64,000 bases of DNA from positions 2,841,403 through 2,905,402 of the forward strand of contig NZ_CP051185.1 in NCBI RefSeq assembly GCF_012516315.1. Reading direction: 5' to 3'. Of the stretch, positions 1 to 8,911 are shown piece after piece (the stretch's first letter is position 1; every line of letters starts with the position of its first letter). The position numbers were made by a program, and so were the translations under genes. This DNA is from Limnospira fusiformis SAG 85.79 (lineage in GTDB: Bacteria; Cyanobacteriota; Cyanobacteriia; Cyanobacteriales; Microcoleaceae). The notes beneath the pieces are model-generated. The model saw nothing but the letters and a program-made list of their open reading frames with translations, ran no database searches and was not told the DNA's origin.

Positions 1-7
1 CTGATTC

Positions 8-268
8 ATGAACAATATTTTAATGATAATGCTGGTAGCTTTAATGATTCCTATTTACGAAGCCTGCCAAGATGATAATATTTGGCAAAAGGTGTTAGCA
101 TTTTCTAGTATTGCTAGTAAAACATCGATCATGATTCTAGTTGTCTCGGTTTTAAGAGATGATTGGATGATTGGCGTAGTTGGGGTAATTATTCTCAGTG
201 TTGGGAATGCGTCTTTAATGCTATTGGCTCAAATTCTTAGACGCATGAGTGATGTATTAACTAAGTGA
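8..268 (+). CDS. mrpF: Mrp/Mnh-type Na+/H+ antiporter subunit F
   Basis: Small 86-residue membrane protein with three hydrophobic segments (about residues 3-17, 28-48 and 53-78), the size and topology of MrpF (MnhF/PhaF). MrpF is one of the small subunits of the multisubunit cation/proton antiporter in the cytoplasmic membrane. The call rests mainly on position: MrpG, a DUF4040 protein and an MnhB-domain protein follow within a few bases, which is the standard order. A TGA at 2-4 just before the start may be the end of the upstream subunit (MrpE), but too little is visible to annotate it. On sequence alone the family would be uncertain; with its neighbours it is likely. Confidence 0.7.
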   Translation: MNNILMIMLVALMIPIYEACQDDNIWQKVLAFSSIASKTSIMILVVSVLRDDWMIGVVGVIILSVGNASLMLLAQILRRMSDVLTK

Positions 269-271
269 ATC

Positions 272-553
272 ATGATTAACTTATTCAGTGACCTTTTGAT
301 GTTAGTTGGGGTGGTCTTTTGGTTTTGGGGAACTTTTCCCCTAGTCGGCGATCGCTCAGTATTATTCAAACTACATGGTTTATCAGTCTCTGATACCTTG
401 GGTTCCATGACCATAGTTTTCGGACTATTACTGAGAATTCCCAGCGAATGGCCCCTGCTGATTCTTGCCATTATTTCTTTGGCAATTTGGAATACTGTTT
501 TAGGATATGTATTAGCTTACTGTTCCAGTAGTGAAGGTGACGATGAACGATAA
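272..553 (+). CDS. mrpG: Mrp/Mnh-type Na+/H+ antiporter subunit G
   Basis: 93-residue protein with three predicted membrane helices. It matches the MrpG (PhaG/MnhG/YufB) pattern: an N-terminal helix with the stretch VGVVFWFWGTFPLVG, then a soluble turn around residues 31-45 with LFKLHGLSVSDTLG, then two more helices. It starts 3 bases after the mrpF stop, and its end overlaps the start of the next gene by 11 bp, so translation is probably coupled. It acts in the membrane as part of the Mrp antiporter, which exports Na+ in exchange for protons in alkaliphilic and salt-tolerant bacteria. Confidence 0.8.
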   Translation: MINLFSDLLMLVGVVFWFWGTFPLVGDRSVLFKLHGLSVSDTLGSMTIVFGLLLRIPSEWPLLILAIISLAIWNTVLGYVLAYCSSSEGDDER

Positions 554-1172
554 TACTATCTATCTAATCACGGCGTTAATGCCTCTAGCCACCGCCATGG
601 TAGTTTTACAAGTTAACCCCTATCATGCCTTAGTAATTCGTGGTATATTGGGTGCTGTGGCTGCTTTGGTTTATGCGATCTTAGGGGCTGCAGATGTAGC
701 CTTAACTGAAGCATTAGTGGGGACGATGCTGGCAATTACCCTGTATGGGGTGGCGGTGCGTTCTTCTTTGGTTATGCGTTTGGGTGTCCTGAAAGAGGAA
801 TTACAACAGCCGGAAAGCGATCGCCCTTTTGGTCAACTGGTCGATGAATTACGGGGAATTTTTCGCCAACATTATATGCGGGTTGAATTAGTACCTTATA
901 AGGACTTAGAAGAGTTACATCATGCCTTAGTCACCAAGGAAATTCATGCCACTTGTATCCAGCCTTTACATTCAATATTTGCCAGTCCTTACCCGACCAA
1001 ATCTCATCAACCAGAATCGCCAGAATCGCCAGAATCGGCAGAACCGGAACCTTTACCCTATTATACCACTACTAGGCTGAAACGGCTCTATGACATTATG
1101 CAAGCCGAACTGACATCATCCCGAACCATTTTAAACTATTTTAATTTAACAGAATCTGGGGAGAAACACTAA
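543..1172 (+). CDS. DUF4040-type Mrp antiporter subunit with hydrophilic C-terminal extension
   Basis: About 209 residues. Residues 1-85 form three membrane helices containing GAADVALTEALVGTMLAITL, the hallmark of DUF4040. That domain is normally fused to MrpA or found as MbhD-type subunits in the antiporter and in membrane hydrogenases. The ATG at 543 is preferred over an upstream GTG at 531 because AAGGTG lies 5-8 bases before it and the overlap with mrpG is then short. After residue 85 comes a soluble tail of about 120 residues with a PES/PESP repeat (near 1015-1045) encoded by near-perfect 9-base repeats. The tail is not part of the usual domain and its role is unknown. The stop overlaps the next ATG by one base (TAATG). 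Confidence 0.7.
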   Translation: MNDNTIYLITALMPLATAMVVLQVNPYHALVIRGILGAVAALVYAILGAADVALTEALVGTMLAITLYGVAVRSSLVMRLGVLKEELQQPESDRPFGQLVDELRGIFRQHYMRVELVPYKDLEELHHALVTKEIHATCIQPLHSIFASPYPTKSHQPESPESPESAEPEPLPYYTTTRLKRLYDIMQAELTSSRTILNYFNLTESGEKH

Positions 1173-1834
1173 TGAAATGGGTTTATGTCGCTGTGGGTGT
1201 GATACTTTATCTCAAGATGTTGCTGATTGCCAACCCGATCGATGAATGGTTGGGTCCTTCCATTGTGGAAGTAGTAGTGCAAGATAGTGGTGTACCTAAT
1301 GCGGTTTCCGGCATCATTTTCAGAAATCGCCTCTATGATACCATCTTCGAGGTAGTGGTTTTTACCATCTCAATTATGGGCTGTAATTTTTTACTCGCCA
1401 ATGAGAAACCCCTTAGTAAAGTGTATCGATTTACTGATCAGCCTTCCGTTGTTTTAGCGCGACTAGGCGCGACTATTGCGGCTTTGGTGAGTATTGAATT
1501 AGCCATTAGGGGTCATCTTAGCCCTGGGGGTGGTTTTGCTGCCGGAGTAGCAGGAGGGACGGCGATCGGTTTAATTGCGATCACTTCTCCACCGGAGTTA
1601 ATGCAGGGAATTTATCAGCGTTGGCAGGCATCTATTTGGGAGAAAATTTCCGTCCTCATCTTTATTTTATTGGCGGTAATTACTCTGTTTGGTATAGAAT
1701 TACCTCATGGTGAATTAGGGAGTTTAGTCAGTGGTGGGATTATGCCATTACTGAATATTTTAGTTGCCTTAAAGGTGGCTTTGGGGTCCTGGGCGGCGGT
1801 GTTAATTTTTATTCGCTATCGGGGCTTATTATAG
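1172..1834 (+). CDS. mrpB: MnhB-domain Na+/H+ antiporter subunit B
   Basis: 220-residue membrane protein. The region around residues 108-135 carries RGHLSPGGGFAAGVAGG, close to the MnhB/MrpB consensus GHxxPGGGFQGG. About six hydrophobic helices are visible. The start ATG overlaps the previous stop and has GGGGAG upstream, so it is the last gene of the translationally coupled mrpF-G-DUF4040-B block. The next gene is on the opposite strand and ends 6 bases away (convergent). It belongs to the multisubunit cation/proton antiporter, consistent with the osmolyte genes nearby and a saline or alkaline habitat (inference). Confidence 0.8.
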   Translation: MKWVYVAVGVILYLKMLLIANPIDEWLGPSIVEVVVQDSGVPNAVSGIIFRNRLYDTIFEVVVFTISIMGCNFLLANEKPLSKVYRFTDQPSVVLARLGATIAALVSIELAIRGHLSPGGGFAAGVAGGTAIGLIAITSPPELMQGIYQRWQASIWEKISVLIFILLAVITLFGIELPHGELGSLVSGGIMPLLNILVALKVALGSWAAVLIFIRYRGLL

Positions 1835-1840
1835 GTTAAT

Positions 1841-3487
1841 TTACCGTAAATTTCCCGATCGCAATACACTCACCAGCAGCCATAACCCCACCAGGGAAGC
1901 CGCCGCAAAGAGGATATTACTAATCAGAGACAACTGGGGAGTTTGCGCCCCAGTTGAAATCATCGCCGCCCCCATAATTAACGAACCGAGTACAATACTA
2001 AAAGACAGGCGGTTAGCCGCATCATTTAGGCTATTTTTCAGGCTAGTTAATTCTGGGATTCTAATATTCCATTTGAGAGTTTCGGAAGTAACCCGGTCTA
2101 AAAACAGTTCAATTTGACTAGGCGATCGCAATGATAAACTTTTGAGATCTAAAGCCGTCCTTAACAGAGTCTCTAGGGGGTTATCTCCTAACAATTGATT
2201 GCGGAATAACTCCGTCATCAATGGTTTAATCTCATTGAGTAAATTAACCTCCGGGTTAAAACTGCGGGTGACTCCCTCCAAATTCGCCAAAGTTTTAGCA
2301 TATAATCCCATATTACTAGGGAGGCGAATTCTATTATTGCGAGAAATCTGCAAAATCTCATAGAATACCTGACTAAAATTAATTTCCGCCAGACTCAGAT
2401 TATAATATCGTCTCAGCATACTATCATAATCATTAGTCAGGCGACCCAGTTGCACCGATTCCGATGATTCTGCTAATTCTAAGGTAAGTTGGGCGCAACG
2501 TCTAGCATCTATATCCACAACTGCTAGTAACATTTCGGTTAAAATTTGCTGAGTCCGAGGGTCTAGCCTTCCCACCATTCCACAATCTAAAATAGCTACC
2601 CGTCCATCATTAAGATAAAACAGATTTCCTGGGTGGGGGTCCGCATGAAAAAAGCCATCTAAATAGATTTGCTGAAAAAAGGCACGAAATAATAAACTGG
2701 TAATTTCTCCCCGGCGTGGATCATCCTCATTGGTCTGTTTCTTAGAAGGTTCTGACAACAATAAAGGTACACCATCTAACCATTCTAATACCAGTAAATT
2801 AGGAGTTGTAAATTCCCAGTAAACTTTGGGAATAATTAACTTTTCGGGGTCAAACCACCGAGTTTTTGAGAGATTTTGCCGCAATTTGTCTGTATATTCA
2901 GCTTCTGAGGTAAAGTCTAATTCAGCTTTTAAAGCGCTAGTAAATTCCTCAGCGATCGCCACAATATCATAATCTTCTCCCCACTCAGTAATCGCCACTA
3001 AATCCGCCAAAGATTTAATTAACTCAATATCCTGTTCAACAATAATAGAAATTCCTGGACGCTGTACTTTTAAGGCCACTTCTTCGCCACTTTTCAACGT
3101 AGCGCGATGGATTTGTCCAATGGATGCCGCCGCCACCGCCTCAGTTTCAATACGACTAAAAATCTGGTCTAAAGGTTGAGAAAACTGTTGTCTAAGTTGA
3201 GTTTCAATATCCCCCCAAGCCACAGCGGGAACATTAGCTTGTAAATCGGTTAAAGCATCAACATATCTTCCCGGTAGCAAATCAGGACGAGTTGATAAAA
3301 GTTGTCCTAACTTGACATAAACCGGACCCAATTCAATTAAAATATTCCGTAAAACATCAGGAGATGGTAGCCGAGGTTCTTCTGGTTTATCCCCCACTAA
3401 CAAACCCCGCATATAGTCCCAGCCGTTGCTGAAAACAATTTCCAAAATTTCGCGTTTTCGGGAGCTTTTTTTAGTAATGGAGAACAT
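1841..3487 (-). CDS. ABC1 family (AarF/UbiB-like) atypical kinase
   Basis: 548 residues. It carries the ABC1/UbiB motifs in order: a KxGQ motif in YVKLGQLLSTRPDLLP (about residue 60), the alanine-rich nucleotide loop AAASIGQIHRATL (about 118) followed by VALKVQRPG, the catalytic-loop analogue HADPHPGNLF (about 282), and a metal-binding LDCGMVGRLDPRTQ. Two C-terminal hydrophobic segments (about 500-540) suggest membrane association. The family is a group of atypical kinases/ATPases linked to quinone and isoprenoid lipid metabolism; cyanobacteria and plastids have several paralogues of this DCG type. Its specific substrate cannot be read from the sequence. It is convergent with mrpB and 25 bp downstream of the SLBB gene on the same strand. 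Confidence 0.85.
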   Translation of the reverse strand: MFSITKKSSRKREILEIVFSNGWDYMRGLLVGDKPEEPRLPSPDVLRNILIELGPVYVKLGQLLSTRPDLLPGRYVDALTDLQANVPAVAWGDIETQLRQQFSQPLDQIFSRIETEAVAAASIGQIHRATLKSGEEVALKVQRPGISIIVEQDIELIKSLADLVAITEWGEDYDIVAIAEEFTSALKAELDFTSEAEYTDKLRQNLSKTRWFDPEKLIIPKVYWEFTTPNLLVLEWLDGVPLLLSEPSKKQTNEDDPRRGEITSLLFRAFFQQIYLDGFFHADPHPGNLFYLNDGRVAILDCGMVGRLDPRTQQILTEMLLAVVDIDARRCAQLTLELAESSESVQLGRLTNDYDSMLRRYYNLSLAEINFSQVFYEILQISRNNRIRLPSNMGLYAKTLANLEGVTRSFNPEVNLLNEIKPLMTELFRNQLLGDNPLETLLRTALDLKSLSLRSPSQIELFLDRVTSETLKWNIRIPELTSLKNSLNDAANRLSFSIVLGSLIMGAAMISTGAQTPQLSLISNILFAAASLVGLWLLVSVLRSGNLR

Positions 3488-3511
3488 AAATTTATCGGGG
3501 ATAAAACGGAC

Positions 3512-5329
3512 TTAGTAATTCCTGAAAATATCAATAAACGCGCTGGGAACTACAAAAAGCGATCGCACTCTATTTAACGGCGTAATGATAGTATCTACTG
3601 TATCCGAAATACTCGCCAGGGTCGATCGCCCCACAATCACCACATCATTATTTTGGAGAGGAGGATTATTCGGGGAATTACCTCCCTGAGTAAAATCTAT
3701 TGGTAGGCGGCGCTGTTCCACAGTACCATCAGGGCGAAAGCGAATCAACTCCACCGAAGACTGATGGGCGCGAGAGGTAAACCCCCCGGCCGTCAGTATA
3801 GCTTCATTTAAGGGAGTATTAGGGGGAATTTGAACAACTCCAGACCTTTGCACTTCCCCCACCACATTAACACGAATATTGTTTGGGGAGAAACTAGCGT
3901 TAGCAATTGCCCCCATTTCCACGGGGTTAATCTCCGTAGCTGTGGGTACAAAAACCGTGTCCCCTTCCTGTAATATTGTATCCTGGGTGGCATCACCATT
4001 TTGCAGTAATTCCCAAAGATTAATAGTAATCACTTGGCGACTCCCACGACTATCAGAGCGCCTAATTTCCACCTGTCGAATATCAGCCTCTGGTTTAACC
4101 CCTCCCGCCACCTGAATAGCGCGGGTAACAGTGGGGATGCTACCACCACCCGCCGCCCCAGGGACTCCAGCATCTCCGGTGCGAGCAGTGCCAGTAACAG
4201 TATAAGGCCCCGGTCGAAATACTTGCCCAATCACAGCAATATTTAAAGGTTCACTTTGGTCAGCCGCAAAACTCGCCGCGCGGCGGTTAGATAATTGTTC
4301 CAGATTGGCCGTTTCTAAGGCAGGGATGAAGATACTATCACCATTTTGTAGAACTATATCCTGTTGCAGATTATCCCCGTCTAGGATAGGTTCTAGGTTT
4401 ACTTCTAGTATTTGTTCTTGTCCCTGGTTGGTGAGGCGACGAATTTGCACCCGACTGATATCCGCCATTAGCCGAATTCCTCCAGCTTGCTTAATGGCTT
4501 GGCTAATGGTAGCGACTCCCCCTGGTCCTCCTTGACTGGGGATGGTATAGGGACCGGGGCGGCGCACTTCTCCAGATACGGCAATATCAATTAGGCTGGC
4601 TTCGTTGTTAGCAAAACTAGCCCTAGCAATTTGTCGCCCCATTTCTGGGTCAATTTCGGTGGTGGTGGGAATATAGATAACATCTCCATCCCTAAGCCGG
4701 ATATCGGTGCTGAGACTACCTGTTTGCAGAAGTTCCATCAGATTTAGATTGATGATTTGCTCTGATGTTCCCAACTGGGGTCGTCGTAGTTGCACCTGTC
4801 GCAGGTCTGCGGCTTGGGTGATACCTCCGGCTAATTGTAGGGCGCGGGTAATGGTGGGAAATTGGGAACCTTCCCTAGCCATGGTATAGGAACCGGGGCG
4901 GTTGATTTCCCCTGAAATGCCTATTCTGAGGGGACGGGGAGTAATGAGGCTGATGGTTACTCTGGGGTTTCGTAATACTCTGGCGCTTTCATAGCGATCG
5001 CCTATAGCCCTAGCCGCCTCTTCTAAGGTCATGCCACTTACGGAAATACTACCAGCTTGGGGAAGGTTAACTGTACCGTCAACTAATACTTCTTGTTGAC
5101 TGCTATATTGTTCGACGGGAAAAATAAATACTTGGATTACATCACCCGCACCCAAGGTATATGGGGCTTCTTGGGTTGGTGGCGCTGAAAGCTGCGAAAG
5201 GTGAGGAGGGGGGTTATTGGTGGGGTTTTCAGCCCAACTGGGGGAAGGTAAAGCGATCGCACCATAGACGAGTAGACCCAGACTGGTTAGGGAAATATAT
5301 TGTTTGGCGGCATAATGGCATTTAATCAT
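3512..5329 (-). CDS. Polysaccharide export protein with SLBB repeats (Wza-like)
   Basis: 605 residues. An N-terminal signal peptide (positive MIKCHYAAK, then a hydrophobic stretch ending in PSWA near residue 32) leads into a Poly_export domain (YTLGAGDVIQVFIFP, about 57-150). After it come repeated SLBB-type modules, each with GxxxRPGPYT, an AGG signature and ending in DGDVIYIP, NGDSIFIP or EGDTVFVP; I count four such modules. This is the architecture of outer-membrane or periplasmic exopolysaccharide export channels. No polymerase, flippase or tyrosine-kinase partner gene is nearby, so the exported polymer is unknown. The family call is firm; participation in sheath or capsule export is inference. 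Confidence 0.85.
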   Translation of the reverse strand: MIKCHYAAKQYISLTSLGLLVYGAIALPSPSWAENPTNNPPPHLSQLSAPPTQEAPYTLGAGDVIQVFIFPVEQYSSQQEVLVDGTVNLPQAGSISVSGMTLEEAARAIGDRYESARVLRNPRVTISLITPRPLRIGISGEINRPGSYTMAREGSQFPTITRALQLAGGITQAADLRQVQLRRPQLGTSEQIINLNLMELLQTGSLSTDIRLRDGDVIYIPTTTEIDPEMGRQIARASFANNEASLIDIAVSGEVRRPGPYTIPSQGGPGGVATISQAIKQAGGIRLMADISRVQIRRLTNQGQEQILEVNLEPILDGDNLQQDIVLQNGDSIFIPALETANLEQLSNRRAASFAADQSEPLNIAVIGQVFRPGPYTVTGTARTGDAGVPGAAGGGSIPTVTRAIQVAGGVKPEADIRQVEIRRSDSRGSRQVITINLWELLQNGDATQDTILQEGDTVFVPTATEINPVEMGAIANASFSPNNIRVNVVGEVQRSGVVQIPPNTPLNEAILTAGGFTSRAHQSSVELIRFRPDGTVEQRRLPIDFTQGGNSPNNPPLQNNDVVIVGRSTLASISDTVDTIITPLNRVRSLFVVPSAFIDIFRNY

Positions 5330-5438
5330 AAATACATAAGTAAGTAGCAGAGGGAGAGGGGTTGCCTAGTTAGGTATAGATTATATCCCCTAGTTTCCAC
5401 CTCTCCCCCTACCAAAGGGCGATCGCGGTTATCTGTGT

Positions 5439-5462
5439 GTAGGTCAATTGATGATGACCTAC
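5439..5462. terminator. Inverted repeat at the 3' end of the small gene 5462-5698
   Basis: GTAGGTCA (5439-5446) and TGACCTAC (5455-5462) form a perfect 8-bp stem around an 8-base loop. It overlaps the TAG stop of the minus-strand gene. There is no clear run of T after it on that strand, so it may be a transcript-end hairpin rather than a classical terminator. Confidence 0.4.
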
Positions 5463-5698
5463 TACGTGAGTTGTTTATGGGTTTTTTTGAGTCTCTTCCA
5501 CTGTTGTTTGATTTTTTTATAAGACTCTAATGTGGACATTTTCCCGTTGGTTTGCAAAGCGGCAATATAACTAACCTGTTGAGCAAATTCTTGCAGGTTG
5601 GCGTTAAATAGCATATTTTCGGGTTGGTCTGATCCTCGATAAGGATAACGGGGGGTCAAAAAGTCGTTTAGTTCCATGATAGCCACCAGTTCAATCAA
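5462..5698 (-). CDS. Small conserved cyanobacterial protein (DUF7219-like)
   Basis: 78 residues (71 if the internal ATG at 5677 is the true start, which would begin MELNDFLTPRYPYRG). It resembles a family of short cyanobacterial proteins with a YPYRG...NLQEFAQQVSYI core and a lysine-rich C-terminus (KKIKQQWKRLKKT). I recognise the pattern as DUF7219-like from memory; the function is unknown. It is soluble, with no signal peptide or membrane helix. It lies alone on the minus strand between the SLBB gene and gghA. Confidence 0.5.
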   Translation of the reverse strand: MIELVAIMELNDFLTPRYPYRGSDQPENMLFNANLQEFAQQVSYIAALQTNGKMSTLESYKKIKQQWKRLKKTHKQLT

Positions 5699-5725
5699 AA
5701 TGTGTGATCAAGTTGGGAAATTGTT

Positions 5726-5814
5726 AGGGACGGCAACAGATATGCAGCCTGAAAACAGAAGATACATTCTCAGGGATGAACTTGTCAAAATCAACCCTGT
5801 TGTTTACCGTCCCT
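5726..5814. repeat. Inverted repeat between gghA and the DUF7219-like gene
   Basis: AGGGACGG (5726-5733) and CCGTCCCT (5807-5814) are perfect complements, supported inside by CAACA (5734-5738) and TGTTG (5799-5803). The 89-bp segment could be a small palindromic or MITE-like repeat or a structured 3' region of gghA. A plus-strand ORF over it (5676-5909) shows no family features and is not annotated. Confidence 0.4.
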
Positions 5815-5882
5815 ACTCCAACCTAACATTAATTTCTGGGAATGCCTGTAGCATGGGTAGCAATTCAGCTATGATCTACAGG

Positions 5883-8390
5883 TTATTTCTGGGGCTGTTG
5901 GGGTACTAACAGGACACCTTGACTATCTTTGAGTTCAAATTTCTTCAAGGAAGCTAGGTTATCATCTAATTCGACTCCGGGAGAGGCGATCGCCACTTTC
6001 CACTCGGATAAGTCTAATTCTAGCCAATCTCCCACGGTTACCGTCATTGGTTCCCCTCCCATATTGGCCACCATCACCACTTGGTCTTCTTCCCGGTAAG
6101 GGTTTCCTCGGACTCCATAAAACACGGTCTGAGTCTGATCACCGATTTTGTGAAACTGATCTGTTCCCATCAAATTCTGACGCAACCAAATGCGATCGTG
6201 TCGGAAGCGACGCAACTGCAAATTAAAATTAGTTTGCACAGCATTTAGATCCTCACCATAGTGAGAGACATTACAGATTTCGTAGCAGTCCTCCATAAAT
6301 TTGAGGGCAAATTCTTTGAGTTTCGGAATATCGAGATCCTTGAGAAACTCCACCATTTCCGGGTGATTAATCTTTTGCAAATATTCAAGTTTACACTCTT
6401 GTGCAGAATCGCCAAAACAAGCCTGACAAGCCTCTACCACAGCGGGTAGACTATAATCAGCATCAATCATCGCCTGTTGTAAAGCCTTCCCAAACTGCTT
6501 GAGTTCTTCTAAGTCCTCAAATCCCAAACTTTTTAAACGAGAAAACACAAAATCTTGCTGATACAATTCCGGGGTGATTTGCCAATCCAAAAAGCCCATT
6601 TCTTCGGCAACAACTTTCACGCCATAGCGTTCATCAGTATTGCGGAAAAACATCCAGGGGGCTCTGGTGGTAGCATTAATAAAATCCATGGGTAAACCCG
6701 GACTAAAGCCATATACCCACAATGTCACCGCCGGATTATCATAACCATTATGCAAAACCTCCGACCAAGTTTTACCCAAATTCCAATTAATTTCTTGGTC
6801 TAACTCAACCTGATTACCCCGTCGGACGGTATCATGATTAGCGCAACCCGTAATCCAATTTTCTCCCTGATAAATCACCTCACAAACTCGTTTCCATTTT
6901 CTATCCCAAAAACCCTTTAAGGTGGGCGTATTATGAGCAAAAATCAACGGCCCCCATTGGAAGGAGTCTGGGCGCAGTTCAATCAGATCTCGATAGGTAG
7001 AAATTTCCTCCCATCCTTCCTCTGGCCAGGGTCTGCCATCTTCAAAAATAGTAAACAGTAACCGTTGATAGCCGCCAATATCTTGGACGACATCACTCAT
7101 GGCTAACAAATAAGCATCATCCTGTTCCACGAAGCCAGTTAAGGGATTAAAAAAGCGGAAATCTTGACCGCCATCAATGCGAATCCCATCAACTCCGGTA
7201 TTCATTTTACGGCGCTGCATTTCTAGCAAAATTGCCCGCACCGTTGGCAGTTGGTGGTTTAAATCCTGACCATACATATTCTGCCCTTTTAGGAACTGAC
7301 GATTCAGGAGTAATTCTGATTGGTTATCAGCATGACCATAAACAATGTCATAAATCACCTGAATGGGTCCGGTAGAGAAATTATGCAATGTGGCAATAAA
7401 ATCCACTACCTCATCAGGGCGACGACTGCCTAGAATTGCGGGATTTGTGGTAGAAGAACCTAAAATTGGCACATCATAGCCCCAATCCTGGGTATCGGGT
7501 TTGCTAAGATTAATCTCGATAATGTCTTCATCTTCTGACATGAAGGCGAAAAACTCACTTTCGGGACTATATTCATCCCTAAACTCGATGGGGGGTTCTG
7601 TCGGTAGCAGTTGGACAGCACCATAACCGATATAGTTTTCCTCGAGGGGGGTCAGAGGAATATTTTTGGCTAATTTATCGGAAATGCGACTATAAAGGCT
7701 GGTTAATCCCTCAAAGGTTCCAGCAGCGGTGGCGGTTCCTACATGAAGTTGCAGAATGTTTTTGGGAGCCCGAACCCTGGGAATTAATCTGGGGTTGGGT
7801 AGGGGGGAGAGATCATCATCATGTAGATCAATGGTGGGGTGGCGGGAGGTTCCCCGACGGCTCAAATATTCTAGGTCGGCGCGTTGGGCTTGTAGGGTTT
7901 CGATGTCGTAAAGTTCGGCGGGTCCGAATACTCCATAGGGAAGGGAGTAGGCTAGGGGGTCACGGATGGCTTGCAGTTTTTCGGCTTGGTCAATGTAGCG
8001 CAGCCAATAGAATGATCCGACTTGCTCTCGGCTTCCGGGTTCCATTCCAGCCACAACCCCCCAGTGATATTCTCCCTGTTGTTTGAGGTTGAGTCGGGTA
8101 CGGTGGAAACGGACTACTTGCTGATCTGCCCGCAGGTCTATTTCATCTATGGGGGTGAGTACCTCTAGGAAAATCTCTAGCCTCCGCATGACTTGGGAGG
8201 TTAATTTGGGGGTCCAAAATCCGATTTGTGTGAGTCCGTCTCCTAGCCAGTGCGCTCCTAATTTTTGGGCGAGAATTTGCGCTTTTTCAAAATAGGAGGC
8301 TTTGGAATGCTCGACGGTCGCTGCCCAATTTAGCAGATTTTCGGTTTCTTCGTCTACCAGTTTGATGGTGGGTTCTGTTGTGGTTACCAA
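5883..8390 (-). CDS. gghA: Glucosylglycerol hydrolase (GH13-like)
   Basis: 835 residues, cytoplasmic. A GH13-like alpha-amylase fold is suggested by an acidic loop GVDGIRIDGGQDFRF (nucleophile-type Asp, about residue 400) and later NHDTVRRG. I recognise it as the homologue of Synechocystis Slr1670, GghA, which hydrolyses the osmolyte glucosylglycerol to glucose and glycerol after salt down-shock. The call is strengthened by the neighbour: ggpS, the glucosylglycerol-phosphate synthase gene, diverges from it across 521 bp. The first ATG (MVTTTEPTIK) follows an AT-rich stretch and is used as the start. Older annotations of the family read simply glycosyl hydrolase or alpha-amylase-like protein. 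Confidence 0.8.
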   Translation of the reverse strand: MVTTTEPTIKLVDEETENLLNWAATVEHSKASYFEKAQILAQKLGAHWLGDGLTQIGFWTPKLTSQVMRRLEIFLEVLTPIDEIDLRADQQVVRFHRTRLNLKQQGEYHWGVVAGMEPGSREQVGSFYWLRYIDQAEKLQAIRDPLAYSLPYGVFGPAELYDIETLQAQRADLEYLSRRGTSRHPTIDLHDDDLSPLPNPRLIPRVRAPKNILQLHVGTATAAGTFEGLTSLYSRISDKLAKNIPLTPLEENYIGYGAVQLLPTEPPIEFRDEYSPESEFFAFMSEDEDIIEINLSKPDTQDWGYDVPILGSSTTNPAILGSRRPDEVVDFIATLHNFSTGPIQVIYDIVYGHADNQSELLLNRQFLKGQNMYGQDLNHQLPTVRAILLEMQRRKMNTGVDGIRIDGGQDFRFFNPLTGFVEQDDAYLLAMSDVVQDIGGYQRLLFTIFEDGRPWPEEGWEEISTYRDLIELRPDSFQWGPLIFAHNTPTLKGFWDRKWKRVCEVIYQGENWITGCANHDTVRRGNQVELDQEINWNLGKTWSEVLHNGYDNPAVTLWVYGFSPGLPMDFINATTRAPWMFFRNTDERYGVKVVAEEMGFLDWQITPELYQQDFVFSRLKSLGFEDLEELKQFGKALQQAMIDADYSLPAVVEACQACFGDSAQECKLEYLQKINHPEMVEFLKDLDIPKLKEFALKFMEDCYEICNVSHYGEDLNAVQTNFNLQLRRFRHDRIWLRQNLMGTDQFHKIGDQTQTVFYGVRGNPYREEDQVVMVANMGGEPMTVTVGDWLELDLSEWKVAIASPGVELDDNLASLKKFELKDSQGVLLVPQQPQK

Positions 8391-8911
8391 AACTAACTTT
8401 CTACTTGACTCGACAATTTAACTCTAGTCTAACCCAGGGGTTTCCGACTCTAGCGTTAGTTTTAAATTTGCGATCGCTTCCCCCATTTGTGAATCAACCC
8501 TAGGATAGATGTTAACTATGGTTAAGTTTTGTTAACCTGCGAAGGCTAGGCTCCAGTAATAGAGTTAAAGTGTAATAGGTCAATGGCTCAATTGACCATT
8601 AGGTGCGGTATCGCTCAAATGTGGTTGATGTTTGATGGCGATCGCATAATTATAGCCTACCTACTGTATGGCGTTGATGGGAAGTTAACACTAACATACT
8701 TAACCATCAATTTGTTGTTGTCAATATAGTTTTCATGAATAAATCTATATATCCCTGTTCATCAAGCAAGTCAACTCGTAAATTGACCCACAGACGCGCT
8801 GTATTTTAGCGTGGGAGTTGACCGCAAATGAACATGGCGCGAGACTCCTGAAAATTCAGGCGATCGCATAACTGTAAACCTCAAAATTGTTTCACGGAAA
8901 ACACAAAAATT
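8391..8911. promoter_or_regulatory. Divergent gghA/ggpS regulatory region
   Basis: 521 bp without a confident gene. Visible elements: GGTCAAT/ATTGACC (8578-8584 and 8591-8597), a perfect 7-bp inverted repeat that could be an operator; repeated GTTAAC/TTAACC words at 8510-8540 and 8685-8705; a 24-codon ORF at 8735-8809 (ATG to TAG, no clear ribosome-binding site); and a hairpin with outer arms TCAACTC (8771-8777) and GAGTTGA (8815-8821) around an inner CGCT/AGCG stem. In Synechocystis, ggpS is controlled by a small upstream protein, GgpR (Ssl3076); whether the short ORF is its counterpart cannot be told here. Confidence 0.5.

Noticed and set aside
2570..2620. DCG instead of DFG in the ABC1 kinase as an inactivating change
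   Set aside because: The metal-binding Asp is kept and, as I recall, the LDCGMVGRLDPRTQ form is common in cyanobacterial and plastid ABC1 proteins.
5676..5909. Plus-strand ORF of 77 codons between gghA and the DUF7219-like gene
   Set aside because: Overlaps both genes and a palindromic repeat; the composition does not look like protein.
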